From an uncultured Sphingobacteriales bacterium (lineage in GTDB: Bacteria; Bacteroidota; Bacteroidia; Chitinophagales; Chitinophagaceae), in NCBI GenBank assembly GCA_937991535.1, contig CALKHN010000090.1, forward strand, positions 1 to 64,000: a stretch of DNA of 64,000 nt, given 5' to 3'. The notes under the pieces are model-generated. The model searched no databases. It was not told the DNA's origin and saw only the letters and a program-made list of their open reading frames with translations. A program made the position numbers and the translations under genes. Positions 27,259-36,144 of the stretch are shown piece after piece. The number at the start of each line of letters is the position of its first letter. The first letter of the stretch is position 1.

Positions 27259-30216
27259 ATGTACTTAAACTGCAAGACACATTATAGTTTCCGGTATGGA
27301 ACTATCGCTACCAAAGAATTGGTGGAAATGGCCGTAGACCGGGGAATTACAACGCTGGCACTAACAAACATAAACACTACCTGTGATAGCTGGGATTTTT
27401 TTAAAACGGCTTCTGCCGCTGGCATTAAACCCGTTTTAGGAACAGAAGTTCGTAATGAAGATGAGTTTTTATATATTTTAATTGCCGCTAACAATGATGG
27501 TCTTGCCTGGATTCATAATTTCCTTTCTCTGCATATCATGCCCAGGAAGCCATTCCCAAAGGCTGCGGAAATAACAACTTTCTTTGACAAACATGCTGAC
27601 GGGTATGTCATTTTCCCCCTTGATGCAAAACCGCTAAAAGATTTATTACCTAATGAATATATTGGAGTACAGCCCTGGGAAGTAAACAAATTAATTGCTG
27701 TCGATTGGAAAAATTATAAAAACAAATTCGTCGTCCGGCAACCTGTTTCCTTCCAGGATAAAAAATATCATAATCTGCATAGGCTACTCAGAGCCGTTAG
27801 TAAGAATTGCCTGTTGTCAAAACTTCCTGTAACGGCCCAGGGCTTGCCGCAGGAAACATTTGTTCAGCCTTCTTCATTAATTCAATCTTTTAGTCAATAT
27901 CCTTTCATTGTCACCAATACTTACAAGTTGTTAGATGGCTGTTGCATCAACATGGACTTTGATACAGATAAAAATAAACAGTGTTATAGTGCCAGTAAAG
28001 AAGATGACCGGATACTTTTATCGAAGCTGGCGCAGGATGGCTTTACCCGGCGCTATGGAAAAAAGAATAAAGTAGCTGCGGCCCGTATGCAAAAGGAGTT
28101 AAAGATCATTAACGATTTAGGATTTAATGCATACTTTCTGATTAACAACGACATCGTTCATTATGCTACCACTCGTGGCTTTTACCATGTTGGCCGTGGC
28201 AGTGGTGCTAACTCGATTGTCGCTTATTGTCTTGGTATTACCGATGTTGATCCTATTGAACTGAATTTATACTTCGAACGTTTCTTAAACCCGGAGCGTA
28301 CCTCACCACCAGATTTTGACATTGATTTTAGTTATACAGACCGTGATGAAATGATGGACTACATTTTCAAACGATTTGGAAAAGATCATGTTGCTATTTG
28401 CGGCTCTTATTCCACCTTTAAACATGATGCTGCCTTTCATGAGCTGGGTAAAGTTTTTGGTTTGCCGGAAGATGAAATAAAATCATTGCAACTCTCTGCT
28501 GCCCCGCAAGACGAAATTCATAAACTCATTTTTCAGTACAGCAAATTGCTGATAGGCATGCCTAATATAATGTCAATTCATCCCTGCGGCATGTTGATCA
28601 CTGAAAAGAAAATGACCAACTATGCCACTTGCTTTCTGCCTCCAAAAGGGTTTACGGGAGTTCAGATAGATATGTTTATTGCTGAAGATATTGGCATCAA
28701 TAAGTTTGATATTCTCAGTCAGCGGGGCTTAGGGCACATCAAAGAGTGCCTGCAACTAATAAAGAAAAATAAAGGATTAACCGTCAACATACATGACTTT
28801 GAAAATTTTAGAAATGACGAAGCGATTAAGGTTCAGATAAGGGAAGCGAATACCATCGGCTGTTTTTATATTGAATCGCCAGCCATGCGTCAGTTACTGA
28901 AAAAACTTCACTGCGATGATTATCTAACTCTTGTGGCCGCCAGCAGCATTATCCGTCCTGGTGTAGCCCAGTCCGGCATGATGAGAGAATATATTTACCG
29001 GTTTCATAACCGGGATAAAATAAAATATGTACATCCTTTATTTGAAGAACATCTAAGCGAAACTTTTGGCGTAATGGTCTTTCAGGAAGACGTAATAAAA
29101 ATTGCGCATTATTTTGCTGACCTCACTTTGGGGGAAGCAGATGTGTTAAGAAGAGCCATGAGCGGTAAGTACCGCAATCACAATCGTTTCTTTTTAATGA
29201 AGGAAAAGTTTTTAACCAACTGCAAAAAAATTGGACACCCCGAGGAACTGGCGCACGAAGTATGGCGGCAGATGGAAAGTTTTGCAGGGTATAGTTTTAA
29301 CAAGGCTCACTCGGCAAGCTTTGCTGTAGAAAGTTATATGAGCCTTTATCTCAAGACTTATTTTCCTAAAGAATTTATGGTGGCTGTCATCAACAATTTT
29401 GGCGGCTTTTATTCCAGGGAATTGTACTTTCTTGAATTATTAAAAACGGGTGGAGAGATTAAAGCGCCCTGCGTTAATAACAGTGACGAATATACCAACA
29501 TCACGGGCAACGAAGTATATGTGGGTTTCATTCACATTAAGAGATTGCAATCAAAACTAGTGGAGAAAATTATTGATGAAAGAAACGAAAATGGACCATA
29601 TCTGCATCTTCAGGATTTTATTGAACGTACTGGCGTAGGCTTAGAGCAGTTAAATACATTAATCAGCATCGGAGCATTTCGTTTTACAGGCAAGACAAAA
29701 AAGCAGTTATTATGGGAAGCCAATTTTCTGCAAAAGAAGAATCAACCGGAATTGCATGCCAGTGTTCCATTGTTCAAAGAAGAGCCGTTGGAATTTACTT
29801 TGCCTGAATTGGTGGACAATCCTTTGGATGATCTCTACGATGAAATGGAAATTTTGGGTTTTACATTAAGCAACCCTTTTGAATTAATTGATGATGACCC
29901 TTGCAAATATGTTGCGGCAAAGGATTTACCCCACAACATTGGAAAGACAATAACATGCCTTGCATACTTCATTGCACATAAGCATGTCATTACCAAAAAC
30001 AATGACCAGATGTATTTCGGAACCTTTGTCGATAAAGATCTGGACTGGGTGGATACGGTTCACTTCCCTGATGTGGCTAAAAGATATCCATTGAACAACA
30101 GTGGCTTTTATAGAATTACCGGTAAAGTGGTAGACGATTTTGGCGTACAAAGTATTGAAGTATCAAAAATGCTAAAGGTGGGATATAAAAATCGGAGCTA
30201 TACAAATTTGGGATAA
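27259..30216 (+). CDS. DNA polymerase III alpha-type polymerase (DnaE-like, mutasome member)
   Basis: 985 residues, shorter than the replicative DnaE of about 1150 or more. An N-terminal PHP domain (KTHYSFRYG at residue 5 on) is followed by the C-family polymerase core, with palm aspartates in PDFDIDF (351-357) and the fingers motif FNKAHSASFAVESYMSLYLK, then a helix-hairpin-helix and OB-like C-terminus. An AAGGAG ribosome site lies 2 bp before the ATG. Its stop overlaps the ATG of the Y-family polymerase by one base (TAATG). The polymerase pair plus SRAP gene suggests an inducible error-prone (ImuC/DnaE2-like) system rather than the housekeeping replicase. Confidence 0.9.
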   Translation: MYLNCKTHYSFRYGTIATKELVEMAVDRGITTLALTNINTTCDSWDFFKTASAAGIKPVLGTEVRNEDEFLYILIAANNDGLAWIHNFLSLHIMPRKPFPKAAEITTFFDKHADGYVIFPLDAKPLKDLLPNEYIGVQPWEVNKLIAVDWKNYKNKFVVRQPVSFQDKKYHNLHRLLRAVSKNCLLSKLPVTAQGLPQETFVQPSSLIQSFSQYPFIVTNTYKLLDGCCINMDFDTDKNKQCYSASKEDDRILLSKLAQDGFTRRYGKKNKVAAARMQKELKIINDLGFNAYFLINNDIVHYATTRGFYHVGRGSGANSIVAYCLGITDVDPIELNLYFERFLNPERTSPPDFDIDFSYTDRDEMMDYIFKRFGKDHVAICGSYSTFKHDAAFHELGKVFGLPEDEIKSLQLSAAPQDEIHKLIFQYSKLLIGMPNIMSIHPCGMLITEKKMTNYATCFLPPKGFTGVQIDMFIAEDIGINKFDILSQRGLGHIKECLQLIKKNKGLTVNIHDFENFRNDEAIKVQIREANTIGCFYIESPAMRQLLKKLHCDDYLTLVAASSIIRPGVAQSGMMREYIYRFHNRDKIKYVHPLFEEHLSETFGVMVFQEDVIKIAHYFADLTLGEADVLRRAMSGKYRNHNRFFLMKEKFLTNCKKIGHPEELAHEVWRQMESFAGYSFNKAHSASFAVESYMSLYLKTYFPKEFMVAVINNFGGFYSRELYFLELLKTGGEIKAPCVNNSDEYTNITGNEVYVGFIHIKRLQSKLVEKIIDERNENGPYLHLQDFIERTGVGLEQLNTLISIGAFRFTGKTKKQLLWEANFLQKKNQPELHASVPLFKEEPLEFTLPELVDNPLDDLYDEMEILGFTLSNPFELIDDDPCKYVAAKDLPHNIGKTITCLAYFIAHKHVITKNNDQMYFGTFVDKDLDWVDTVHFPDVAKRYPLNNSGFYRITGKVVDDFGVQSIEVSKMLKVGYKNRSYTNLG

Positions 30217-31370
30217 TGCTACTAACGGAAGACAGGCATATTACACACATGGACTTAGATACATTTTTTGTATCGGTTGAATATTTACGTAACCCAAAGC
30301 TACGGGGCAAACCTGTATTGATAGGTGGCACCGGCGACCGTGGCGTTGTTGCTTCCTGCAGTTATGAAGCAAGGAAATTTGGTATTCATAGTGGCATGCC
30401 GATACGGGCTGCAAAATATTTATGTTCTCATGCTGTCATTGTGAAAAGTGATTTTGAAGCGTACAGTAAATATTCAAAGCTGGTGACAGAAGTCATAAAA
30501 GAAAATGTGCCGTTATTTGAAAAGTCTAGCATTGATGAATTTTACATTGACCTCACGGGGATGGATAAATTTTTTGGTTGCAAAAAATTTAGTGATGAAC
30601 TGAAAACAAAAGTGACAAAGGAAAGTGGTTTAAGCATTTCCTATGGACTTTCTTCAAACAAACTAATTAGTAAGGTTGCCACCAATGAAATTAAGCCCAA
30701 CGGCCAGATTGAAATACCGTTCGGTGATGAACGATCCTTTTTAGCACCATTGAGCATTATGAAGATTCCGGGAATTGGAAAAGAAACTGGCTATAAGTTA
30801 TTGAAGATGGGTGTTGAAACCGTGAAAACGTTGAGTGAGATTCCAGTAAACATGATGCATAATTTACTGGGTAAAAACGGCATTGAGTTACACCGCCGTG
30901 CAAACGGTATTGACGAATCCCCCGTTGTTCCATACAGGGAACAGAAATCAATCAGCACGGAAGAAACCTTCCAGACGGATACAATTGACTTGCACTTTAT
31001 TCACCAGGAACTCGTGCGAATGACGGAAAAAATTGCTTTTGAATTACGCTCTCAAAACAGGCTCACTGGCTGCGTCTCTGTTAAAATCAGATACAGTGAT
31101 TTTCAGACAGAACAAAAACAAAGAGCAATTACTTACACTAATTCGGATCATGTGATTTTAACCACTGTAAAAGAATTATTTGAAAAGCTTTATACAAAAC
31201 GCCAGTTGATAAGATTGATTGGTGTTCGATTCACAGATTTGATACCGGGTACTTACCAGATCAATCTCTTTGATGATACGCAGGAATCAATCCGGCTTTA
31301 CCAGGCAATCGACAGTGTAAAGAAACAGTATGGAGAAAAGTTTTTGATTCGGGCAGCGGCGGGTATCTGA
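30216..31370 (+). CDS. dinB: Y-family DNA polymerase (Pol IV/DinB type)
   Basis: 384 residues with all Y-family landmarks: HMDLDTFFVS (catalytic Asp13), steric-gate Phe region, SSIDEFYIDL (catalytic Asp107-Glu108), a thumb with SYGLSSNKLISKVATNEIKP, helix-hairpin-helix IMKIPGIGKETGYKLL, and a little-finger domain. Unlike ImuB, the catalytic acids are intact, so it should be an active translesion polymerase. Its C-terminus has a QINLFDD segment that looks like a beta-clamp-binding motif. Coupled to the upstream DnaE-type gene by a one-base overlap. Gene symbol is by family; it could be called ImuB-like by position only. Confidence 0.92.
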   Translation: MLLTEDRHITHMDLDTFFVSVEYLRNPKLRGKPVLIGGTGDRGVVASCSYEARKFGIHSGMPIRAAKYLCSHAVIVKSDFEAYSKYSKLVTEVIKENVPLFEKSSIDEFYIDLTGMDKFFGCKKFSDELKTKVTKESGLSISYGLSSNKLISKVATNEIKPNGQIEIPFGDERSFLAPLSIMKIPGIGKETGYKLLKMGVETVKTLSEIPVNMMHNLLGKNGIELHRRANGIDESPVVPYREQKSISTEETFQTDTIDLHFIHQELVRMTEKIAFELRSQNRLTGCVSVKIRYSDFQTEQKQRAITYTNSDHVILTTVKELFEKLYTKRQLIRLIGVRFTDLIPGTYQINLFDDTQESIRLYQAIDSVKKQYGEKFLIRAAAGI

Positions 31371-32255
31371 TTACCCAAAGAGATTACCTTGTCTCAGGTC
31401 ATCTTTTTCAATTGGATTTGGCTTCAACAATGCCGCTTCTTCAATATAACGTGGAAGGTTAATTGGAGGAAGTTCACTGTAATCAACTCTTTCCAATGGA
31501 TTCAAGGCACTTTTAAAATCTTTACTCAAAGAGTATGCATACATTTTCTCGTAGGGATATTGAGTAAAAGCTAATTCAGTTATTCGCTTATCATCCAATT
31601 TACCAAACATCCATTCGTAAGCTAATTCTTCGTTCAGTATGGTTGGCATTCTTTTCTTTGCATTGTGTACCTCTTCCATTAACGGGTTTGCTTTTGTCGT
31701 TACAATAGCAAAACTGTCCAGACTTTCGCCGGTTGTTTTATCAGTCCAGGTATTGTAAATCCCGGCCATGTAGAAATATTCCTTTTCCGGCAAAGTAATG
31801 TAGTAGGGATATTTTACAGCGGTTTTAAGTGGCTGGCCAGTTTTTTTATTCAATGGAAAAATGTGTCGCCATTCATAAAATCCGGATGAAAGAACCAGGC
31901 ATCTTTTTTCTCTGGCAGATTTTTGATACATTTTTTTCTCCAGCATCTCTTCACCAATGGCATTGAGGGTAGTAAGCGGAGTGTCAAATTTCCCTGTTGC
32001 AGGATTCATCCCTCCTCTTCTCATGTGTGTTGCTTCATCATAAGACTTAAGCCATGATGGAATAAAGCCCCATTCCATTTCCACAAGCTCAAAATCTTCT
32101 TTCCCTGCCAGCGGTTTTAGAACAGCACTATTACCGTAATCAAAACCATCAATTAATTGCTTATCTAAAAAACCATAATTGGCAATTGTTTTTTCCAATT
32201 GTTTAAGCCTGATGTATTCAGCCCTTGTAACTTTTTGTCCATTATAATAGCACAT
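31371..32255 (-). CDS. SRAP/HMCES-family DNA-protein crosslink protein (YedK-like)
   Basis: 294 residues beginning MCYYNG, with the catalytic Cys2 exposed after Met removal; the SRAP motif CLVLSSGFYEWRH supplies the conserved Glu, and PTILNEELAYEWMFG matches the C-terminal part of the domain. The family crosslinks to abasic sites in single-stranded DNA and shields them. It is convergent with the Y-family polymerase gene (the genes abut) and 5 bp from an upstream 80-residue gene. The location next to two DNA polymerases fits a DNA-damage response role. Confidence 0.92.
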   Translation of the reverse strand: MCYYNGQKVTRAEYIRLKQLEKTIANYGFLDKQLIDGFDYGNSAVLKPLAGKEDFELVEMEWGFIPSWLKSYDEATHMRRGGMNPATGKFDTPLTTLNAIGEEMLEKKMYQKSAREKRCLVLSSGFYEWRHIFPLNKKTGQPLKTAVKYPYYITLPEKEYFYMAGIYNTWTDKTTGESLDSFAIVTTKANPLMEEVHNAKKRMPTILNEELAYEWMFGKLDDKRITELAFTQYPYEKMYAYSLSKDFKSALNPLERVDYSELPPINLPRYIEEAALLKPNPIEKDDLRQGNLFG

Positions 32256-32260
32256 ACTAA

Positions 32261-32503
32261 TTATTGTTTTGTCTTAATATAATTTGCAACCAAGTCCCCA
32301 ATTTCTTCAGCTTCTCTTTGTCGTCCTTCCGGTACTGAAGTCCAAAAATGTGAAGTCCCATTGGTAGTTCTAACTAACGCCAAGGGCTTTCTGTTATCTG
32401 AAAATGCTACTCTAAAAACGGTTTGATTGGCTATCAGAATTTCCTGTACTTTAATTTTTACCGCATGGTAGTCAAGCTCAAAAATTTCATTCTGGTTATC
32501 CAT
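32261..32503 (-). CDS. Small protein upstream of SRAP gene, unknown function
   Basis: 80 residues, soluble, no motif recognised. The pattern of a short beta-rich stretch (HAVKIKVQEILIANQTVFRV) followed by an acidic C-terminal helix is protein-like. It lies 5 bp upstream of the SRAP gene and probably shares its promoter. Its role is unknown, but the association suggests a link to the DNA-damage cassette. Confidence 0.65.
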   Translation of the reverse strand: MDNQNEIFELDYHAVKIKVQEILIANQTVFRVAFSDNRKPLALVRTTNGTSHFWTSVPEGRQREAEEIGDLVANYIKTKQ

Positions 32504-32590
32504 ATTCTAAATTAATTCAAAATTTAGCTTTGGTGAAATCTTTATGGTTTAAATAAAAGCAAATTCTTATTTGTTCTGTATTTTTAAAAA

Positions 32591-32758
32591 ATGAAGAAAT
32601 TCATTATCAATGTGATCGATGGCCTGTCCTACTTATTTATGGGTGGCAATGAGAAAGAGCATGATGCTATTCCTTTCAAGCAAAAGGTAAAAACGCTGAT
32701 AATTTGGGGTTCGGTAATAATTTGCTGTTATGTAATGCTAACCTTAGCCTCAGATTAA
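32591..32758 (+). CDS. Small single-TM protein divergent from the SRAP operon
   Basis: A 55-residue frame starting MKKFIINVIDGLSYLF, with a charged middle (GGNEKEHDAIPFKQKVK) and a C-terminal membrane segment (TLIIWGSVIICCYVMLTLA). Composition and the ATG after an A-rich leader look genuine although it is short. It is transcribed divergently from the SRAP operon, with 87 bp between starts, so a shared damage-responsive promoter is possible. Function unknown; an inner-membrane SOS-type peptide is only a guess. Confidence 0.5.
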   Translation: MKKFIINVIDGLSYLFMGGNEKEHDAIPFKQKVKTLIIWGSVIICCYVMLTLASD

Positions 32759-32827
32759 GAAACAAAACCTCGTTTACTTTATGATAGCTAATAAGTAACA
32801 TAAGACTAATTATCCTTGAAATAATTT

Positions 32828-33691
32828 TTACCAGATAATTTCATCTGTCGTTGTATTAAAGCTTTTTGCGTGGATTATGTTAATTTCTGAATAGTTCATT
32901 TTATTGTTCTGTGAAAGTGTCGCAAGCATTTCGTTTTTACTAACTGAAATTAGTTTGAAAATATCATACGTTGCTACAACTTTATTAAATGCAAAATTAA
33001 GCCCTATTTCTTTTGCAGGTACGCTTGGATAAATTATAGCATCTGCCTTTTCCTTTGCTAAGTATAATGCCAGATTACTATACGCAGTTGTTATGAAATA
33101 AGTCTTCGGATCTTCTTTTGCATGTCTCCTAAACTTTTCAAACAAAAATCTATACAAGGCTATTGCCGCTGACTTTGTTTCTGCGTCATATAGTTGAATC
33201 GTTTCATCGAAACCATCACCATAGTGTCTATCGAAGTCAGATACTCGTAAGTGTTTATCTGGTGAAGTAACAATGACTATTTTTAAAGGTTTTTGTATTT
33301 CCCACTTACTGATAGTTACAGAAACTTTGTCGCCAGGATTAATATTTTTAGTCCAATCATCAGCGATTTCTAAATAAGACACGGGTCTTGTTTCTGAAGA
33401 ATAAAGTTTAGATTGAAATGGACGATTGCATCTTGCAAAAGATTTTACTACTCCCTTTGGCGCAATAAATATTTCTGATACTTTATTGAAATAAATTTCT
33501 TCTTTAGTATGTGTTCTTGAGCGGACAACAGTAGTTAAGGGCCCTAAATCATCTATAATCACCGGAATGCCTTTAATTGTAAGAAAAGTTGTCAACGCAT
33601 ATTCATAAGCAAACTCATCATTCGGGTCTAATTGCTCTAATTTGCTTATTGCTCTATTTACTGTCTCAAGTGTCATAAGATTTGTGTACAT
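32828..33691 (-). CDS. RES-domain-like protein
   Basis: About 287 residues from the start MYTNLMTLETV; a longer frame up to 33748 and a shorter start at 33676 are also possible and no ribosome site decides. The central segment FARCNRPFQSKLYSSETRPV and the late segment YPSVPAKEIGLNFAF resemble RES family proteins, which phosphorolyse NAD+ and usually act as toxins with an Xre antitoxin. No Xre partner is next to it, and the usual RES Arg/Glu catalytic pattern cannot be confirmed by eye. Similarity call is tentative. Confidence 0.55.
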   Translation of the reverse strand: MYTNLMTLETVNRAISKLEQLDPNDEFAYEYALTTFLTIKGIPVIIDDLGPLTTVVRSRTHTKEEIYFNKVSEIFIAPKGVVKSFARCNRPFQSKLYSSETRPVSYLEIADDWTKNINPGDKVSVTISKWEIQKPLKIVIVTSPDKHLRVSDFDRHYGDGFDETIQLYDAETKSAAIALYRFLFEKFRRHAKEDPKTYFITTAYSNLALYLAKEKADAIIYPSVPAKEIGLNFAFNKVVATYDIFKLISVSKNEMLATLSQNNKMNYSEINIIHAKSFNTTTDEIIW

Positions 33692-33847
33692 AATAAATAG
33701 CTGCCAACTCTTTAATTGCCTCAACCAACGCCAATAAACTTGCAGCAATCACCTAAGATACATTCTAAATACGAAAGGGAATCAGGGCTCTTATGAAATT
33801 CTTATTATGATCAGACTGTTTCAAAATAGAATGTTGTAAATCTTTTG

Positions 33848-33980
33848 CAATGACCCGTCTTAGTACACCTACCTTATTTCTTTCCGCCTTCGGCAAATAA
33901 GCCAGGCGAACTATGCCGGACAATGATCATTGGTCATTGAGATTGGATCGTTCCTCACCAACCACAATTCCAGATTTAAA
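33848..33980. repeat. ~130-bp imperfect direct repeat, copy 2
   Basis: Direct-orientation relative of 26994-27123. The inner hairpin (CTTATTT / AAATAAG with GCC-TTCG-GC) is intact, whereas the outer arm (CCGTCTTAGT against ACTATGCCGG) has decayed. It lies upstream of the minus-strand RES-like gene. Together with copy 1 it encloses about 6.7 kb. Confidence 0.72.
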
Positions 33981-34334
33981 AACTTCAAAGAATTCTCAAA
34001 TAAGATTATTGAAGTATTCCACCAGGGAACCTACAAATCAGATTGCTAAATGAGAATTATTTAAAACTCATTCATCCTTATCTGTCGCAAATTTCTTGAC
34101 AGGCTTTGACAAAAGCAAGGTCTGCGTTTCGCCAAAATACAGGGGCGAAACTTGCCACGGTTTTGTAAAAACAATCTCCACCCCGGTTTGGCCTCCTTCG
34201 GAGATATATCTGTGGGGGTAGTATTCTTTTTACAAAAACCTTGCTTTTGCCAAACCCTTTTCAAGGCCGGGTTGCTACGATTAGAACGAACGAGGCTCAT
34301 GCCGAGTTAAGAAAATCATCTAAACATAAATCGT
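33981..34334. other. Intergenic region with large inverted repeat
   Basis: No credible gene. The minus-strand frame at 34061-34300 is a shadow of the inverted repeat. Contains the nested inverted repeat described at 34110-34249 and precedes the first gene of the mobile island's SSB cluster. Confidence 0.55.
34110..34249. repeat. Nested 140-bp inverted repeat upstream of SSB cluster
   Basis: CAAAAGCAAGGT (34110-34121) and ACCTTGCTTTTG (34238-34249) are perfect complements. An inner pair, GGTTTTGTAAAAA (34159-34171) and TTTTTACAAAAACC (34227-34240), overlaps the right arm, so two alternative pairings compete. TCTCC and GGAGA near the middle pair as well. Could be a transfer or replication origin, a miniature inverted-repeat element, or an RNA switch. 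Confidence 0.6.
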
Positions 34335-34538
34335 ATGCAAACACAACAACTTTCAGCACTCATGCGGCTTTCATGGAAAATTCAGCACTCCAAAAAAACA
34401 AGCCGTTCAAAATCCCTTGTTTCAGCATGGGTAATCTATCAACAGGCTGACATCATGGTTTACTATCTGGTAAAAAAACATACACCGGAGCAGCGAACGA
34501 CAGCAGCCATTGACAAAAACTTGAAACTTATTTTTTAA
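34335..34538 (+). CDS. Small helical mobile-element protein
   Basis: 67 residues, basic. The repeated helical pattern QLSALMRLSWKIQHSKKTSR and SLVSAWVIYQQADIMVYYLV resembles small proteins encoded upstream of SSB in Bacteroidota conjugative elements. It starts the run with SSB (17 bp downstream) and DUF932. The reading frame is supported mainly by position, and another frame overlaps it. Function unknown. Confidence 0.45.
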   Translation: MQTQQLSALMRLSWKIQHSKKTSRSKSLVSAWVIYQQADIMVYYLVKKHTPEQRTTAAIDKNLKLIF

Positions 34539-34555
34539 TCATAAATCTATCAATC

Positions 34556-34939
34556 ATGGAAATGACAGCAAGATTAACAGGTGATGCAAAAATCAGCACC
34601 CTGAAAAACGAAAAGCAGGTAGTGAATTTTAATGTAGCTATTAACGATAGCTACAAAGCAAAGGGCAGTAATGAAACTACCAAAATTGTAACCTATGTGC
34701 AGTGCGATTATTGGGTAAACCCCGGTATTGCTCAATACCTCACCAAAGGAACGCTGGTAGAGTTACAAGGCCGCATTGGCGTAAATGCTTACACGGGTAA
34801 AGATGGCGAAGCAAAAGCCACATTGACCTTTCATGTAAACACCATTAAACTACATGGAAGCAGCGGTAATAAAAATGAAACTCCCACAAAAACATATGAA
34901 CCTGCAAAAGCAGCGGCAGCAGATGATTTGCCTTTTTAG
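34556..34939 (+). CDS. ssb: Single-stranded DNA-binding protein
   Basis: 127 residues with an N-terminal OB fold (MTARLTGDAKISTLKNEKQV, then TYVQCDYWVNPGIAQYLTKG and LVELQGRIGVNAYTGKDGEA) and a short disordered tail ending in the acidic DDLPF tip that recruits partner proteins. Shorter than chromosomal SSB, as usual for conjugative-element copies. Protects single-stranded transfer DNA. It lies between the 67-residue gene and the DUF932 gene. Confidence 0.93.
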   Translation: MEMTARLTGDAKISTLKNEKQVVNFNVAINDSYKAKGSNETTKIVTYVQCDYWVNPGIAQYLTKGTLVELQGRIGVNAYTGKDGEAKATLTFHVNTIKLHGSSGNKNETPTKTYEPAKAAAADDLPF

Positions 34940-34981
34940 CATTTATCACAGCAACATTCATAAAAATTAAAATCAATTATC

Positions 34982-36046
34982 ATGGCACACAATTTAAATT
35001 TCAACGAGCAAACAGGTAAACACAGTTTCTTTTCAGTAAAAGAAAAAGCCTGGCATGGATTAGGGCAAATTGTAGAAGGTTATCCAAACAGTGCAGAAGC
35101 ATTAAAATTTGCGGGTTTGGATTATACCGTAGAAAAAAGAAAACTGTTTACGTTTGATAATGAAAACGAAGCAGCGAACGAGGACACCGAAATAAAGATA
35201 CCAGAAATTGAAGTCCCCAATTATTTTGCAACCGTAAGAACCGACAATGAAAATATTTTGGGCGTTGTTGGTAGAGATTATGAAGTAATCCAAAATATTG
35301 ACGCATTCAGTTTTTTTGATTCTATTATTGGCGGCGATGGCATACAATACGAAACCGCTGGAGCATTAGGAAAAGGAGAAAGGATTTTTATTACTGCTAA
35401 GTTGCCCAATTATATTAAAGTGGGTAATGATGATTTAATTGAACAGTATTTATTTTTAACTACTTCCCACGATGGTGGTGGTAGTATTACTGCTGCCTTT
35501 ACACCTGTAAGAATTGTTTGTAATAATACTTTAAATGCAGCCCTTCGCAACCATAGCAATGCTTTTAAAATAAGGCATACTGCAAATGCAAAAGAACGGT
35601 TGGAAGAAGCCCATAAACTAATGGGAATTACCAACCAGTTGAGCTATGAACTGGAAGGTATTTTTAATCAATGGGCTAAGATTCGCATTACAGACCCCGA
35701 AGCAAAAAAGCTGATTCAAATGGCATTGGTTCCAAACAAAGAAGTGTTGCAAAATATAGAGGCTGGTAAAGATGATGAACTATCCACCTGTTTTAAAAAT
35801 ATGACCGATGCAGCTTTTGAATATGCGTTGACTAATGAAAGCCAGCAATTGGTAACAACCAAGGGGACATTATTTGGTACTTATAATGCAGTGACCGGAT
35901 ATTTTCAAAATGTAAGGACTTACAAAAACGAAGAAGCAAAACTGAAATCTTTATTGTTTGGTGGTACCGGACAAACGAGAACACAAAAGGCATTTAATCT
36001 TTGTGAGGAGTTTGCAAAGGGCGCTGTAATGGACTTTTATAATTAA
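34982..36046 (+). CDS. DUF932 family protein of conjugative elements
   Basis: 354 residues. The DUF932/phage-plasmid-like signature is visible: MAHNLNFNEQTGKHSFFSVK, AWHGLG, NILGVVGRDYEVIQN, GERIFITAKLP, and FTPVRIVCNNTLNAAL. Proteins of this family are found on phages, plasmids and conjugative elements, and some are linked to antirestriction, but their function is unknown. It ends the SSB cluster and is followed by a strong terminator 10 bp after the stop, so it is transcriptionally separate from the RM/Pycsar operon. Confidence 0.9.
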   Translation: MAHNLNFNEQTGKHSFFSVKEKAWHGLGQIVEGYPNSAEALKFAGLDYTVEKRKLFTFDNENEAANEDTEIKIPEIEVPNYFATVRTDNENILGVVGRDYEVIQNIDAFSFFDSIIGGDGIQYETAGALGKGERIFITAKLPNYIKVGNDDLIEQYLFLTTSHDGGGSITAAFTPVRIVCNNTLNAALRNHSNAFKIRHTANAKERLEEAHKLMGITNQLSYELEGIFNQWAKIRITDPEAKKLIQMALVPNKEVLQNIEAGKDDELSTCFKNMTDAAFEYALTNESQQLVTTKGTLFGTYNAVTGYFQNVRTYKNEEAKLKSLLFGGTGQTRTQKAFNLCEEFAKGAVMDFYN

Positions 36047-36055
36047 GATTTGTAA

Positions 36056-36086
36056 GGGGCAAACTTTGCTGTTTGCCCCTTTTTTC
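36056..36086 (+). terminator. Rho-independent terminator after DUF932 gene
   Basis: GGGGCAAAC (36056-36064) pairs with GTTTGCCCC (36071-36079) and is followed by six Ts. Separates the SSB/DUF932 unit from the restriction-Pycsar operon. Confidence 0.92.
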
Positions 36087-36104
36087 AATATGATTTTTTA
36101 AAGC

Positions 36105-36144
36105 CCGGAAACGAGCCACGCTTGAGGGCGTGACTCGTTTCCGG
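36105..36144. repeat. Strong 40-nt hairpin
   Basis: CCGGAAACGAG-c-CACGC pairs with GCGTG-a-CTCGTTTCCGG around a 6-nt loop, with one mismatch. No T-run follows. Its core (GAGcCACGC ... GCGTGaCTC) resembles the inner stem of the 16507-16612 element (GAGCTCACG ... CGTGGGCTC). It may be a second terminator or a copy of a palindromic repeat. Confidence 0.65.

Noticed and set aside
34061..34300. 79-codon minus-strand frame
   Set aside because: Covers the inverted repeat region, with low-complexity basic sequence and no support.
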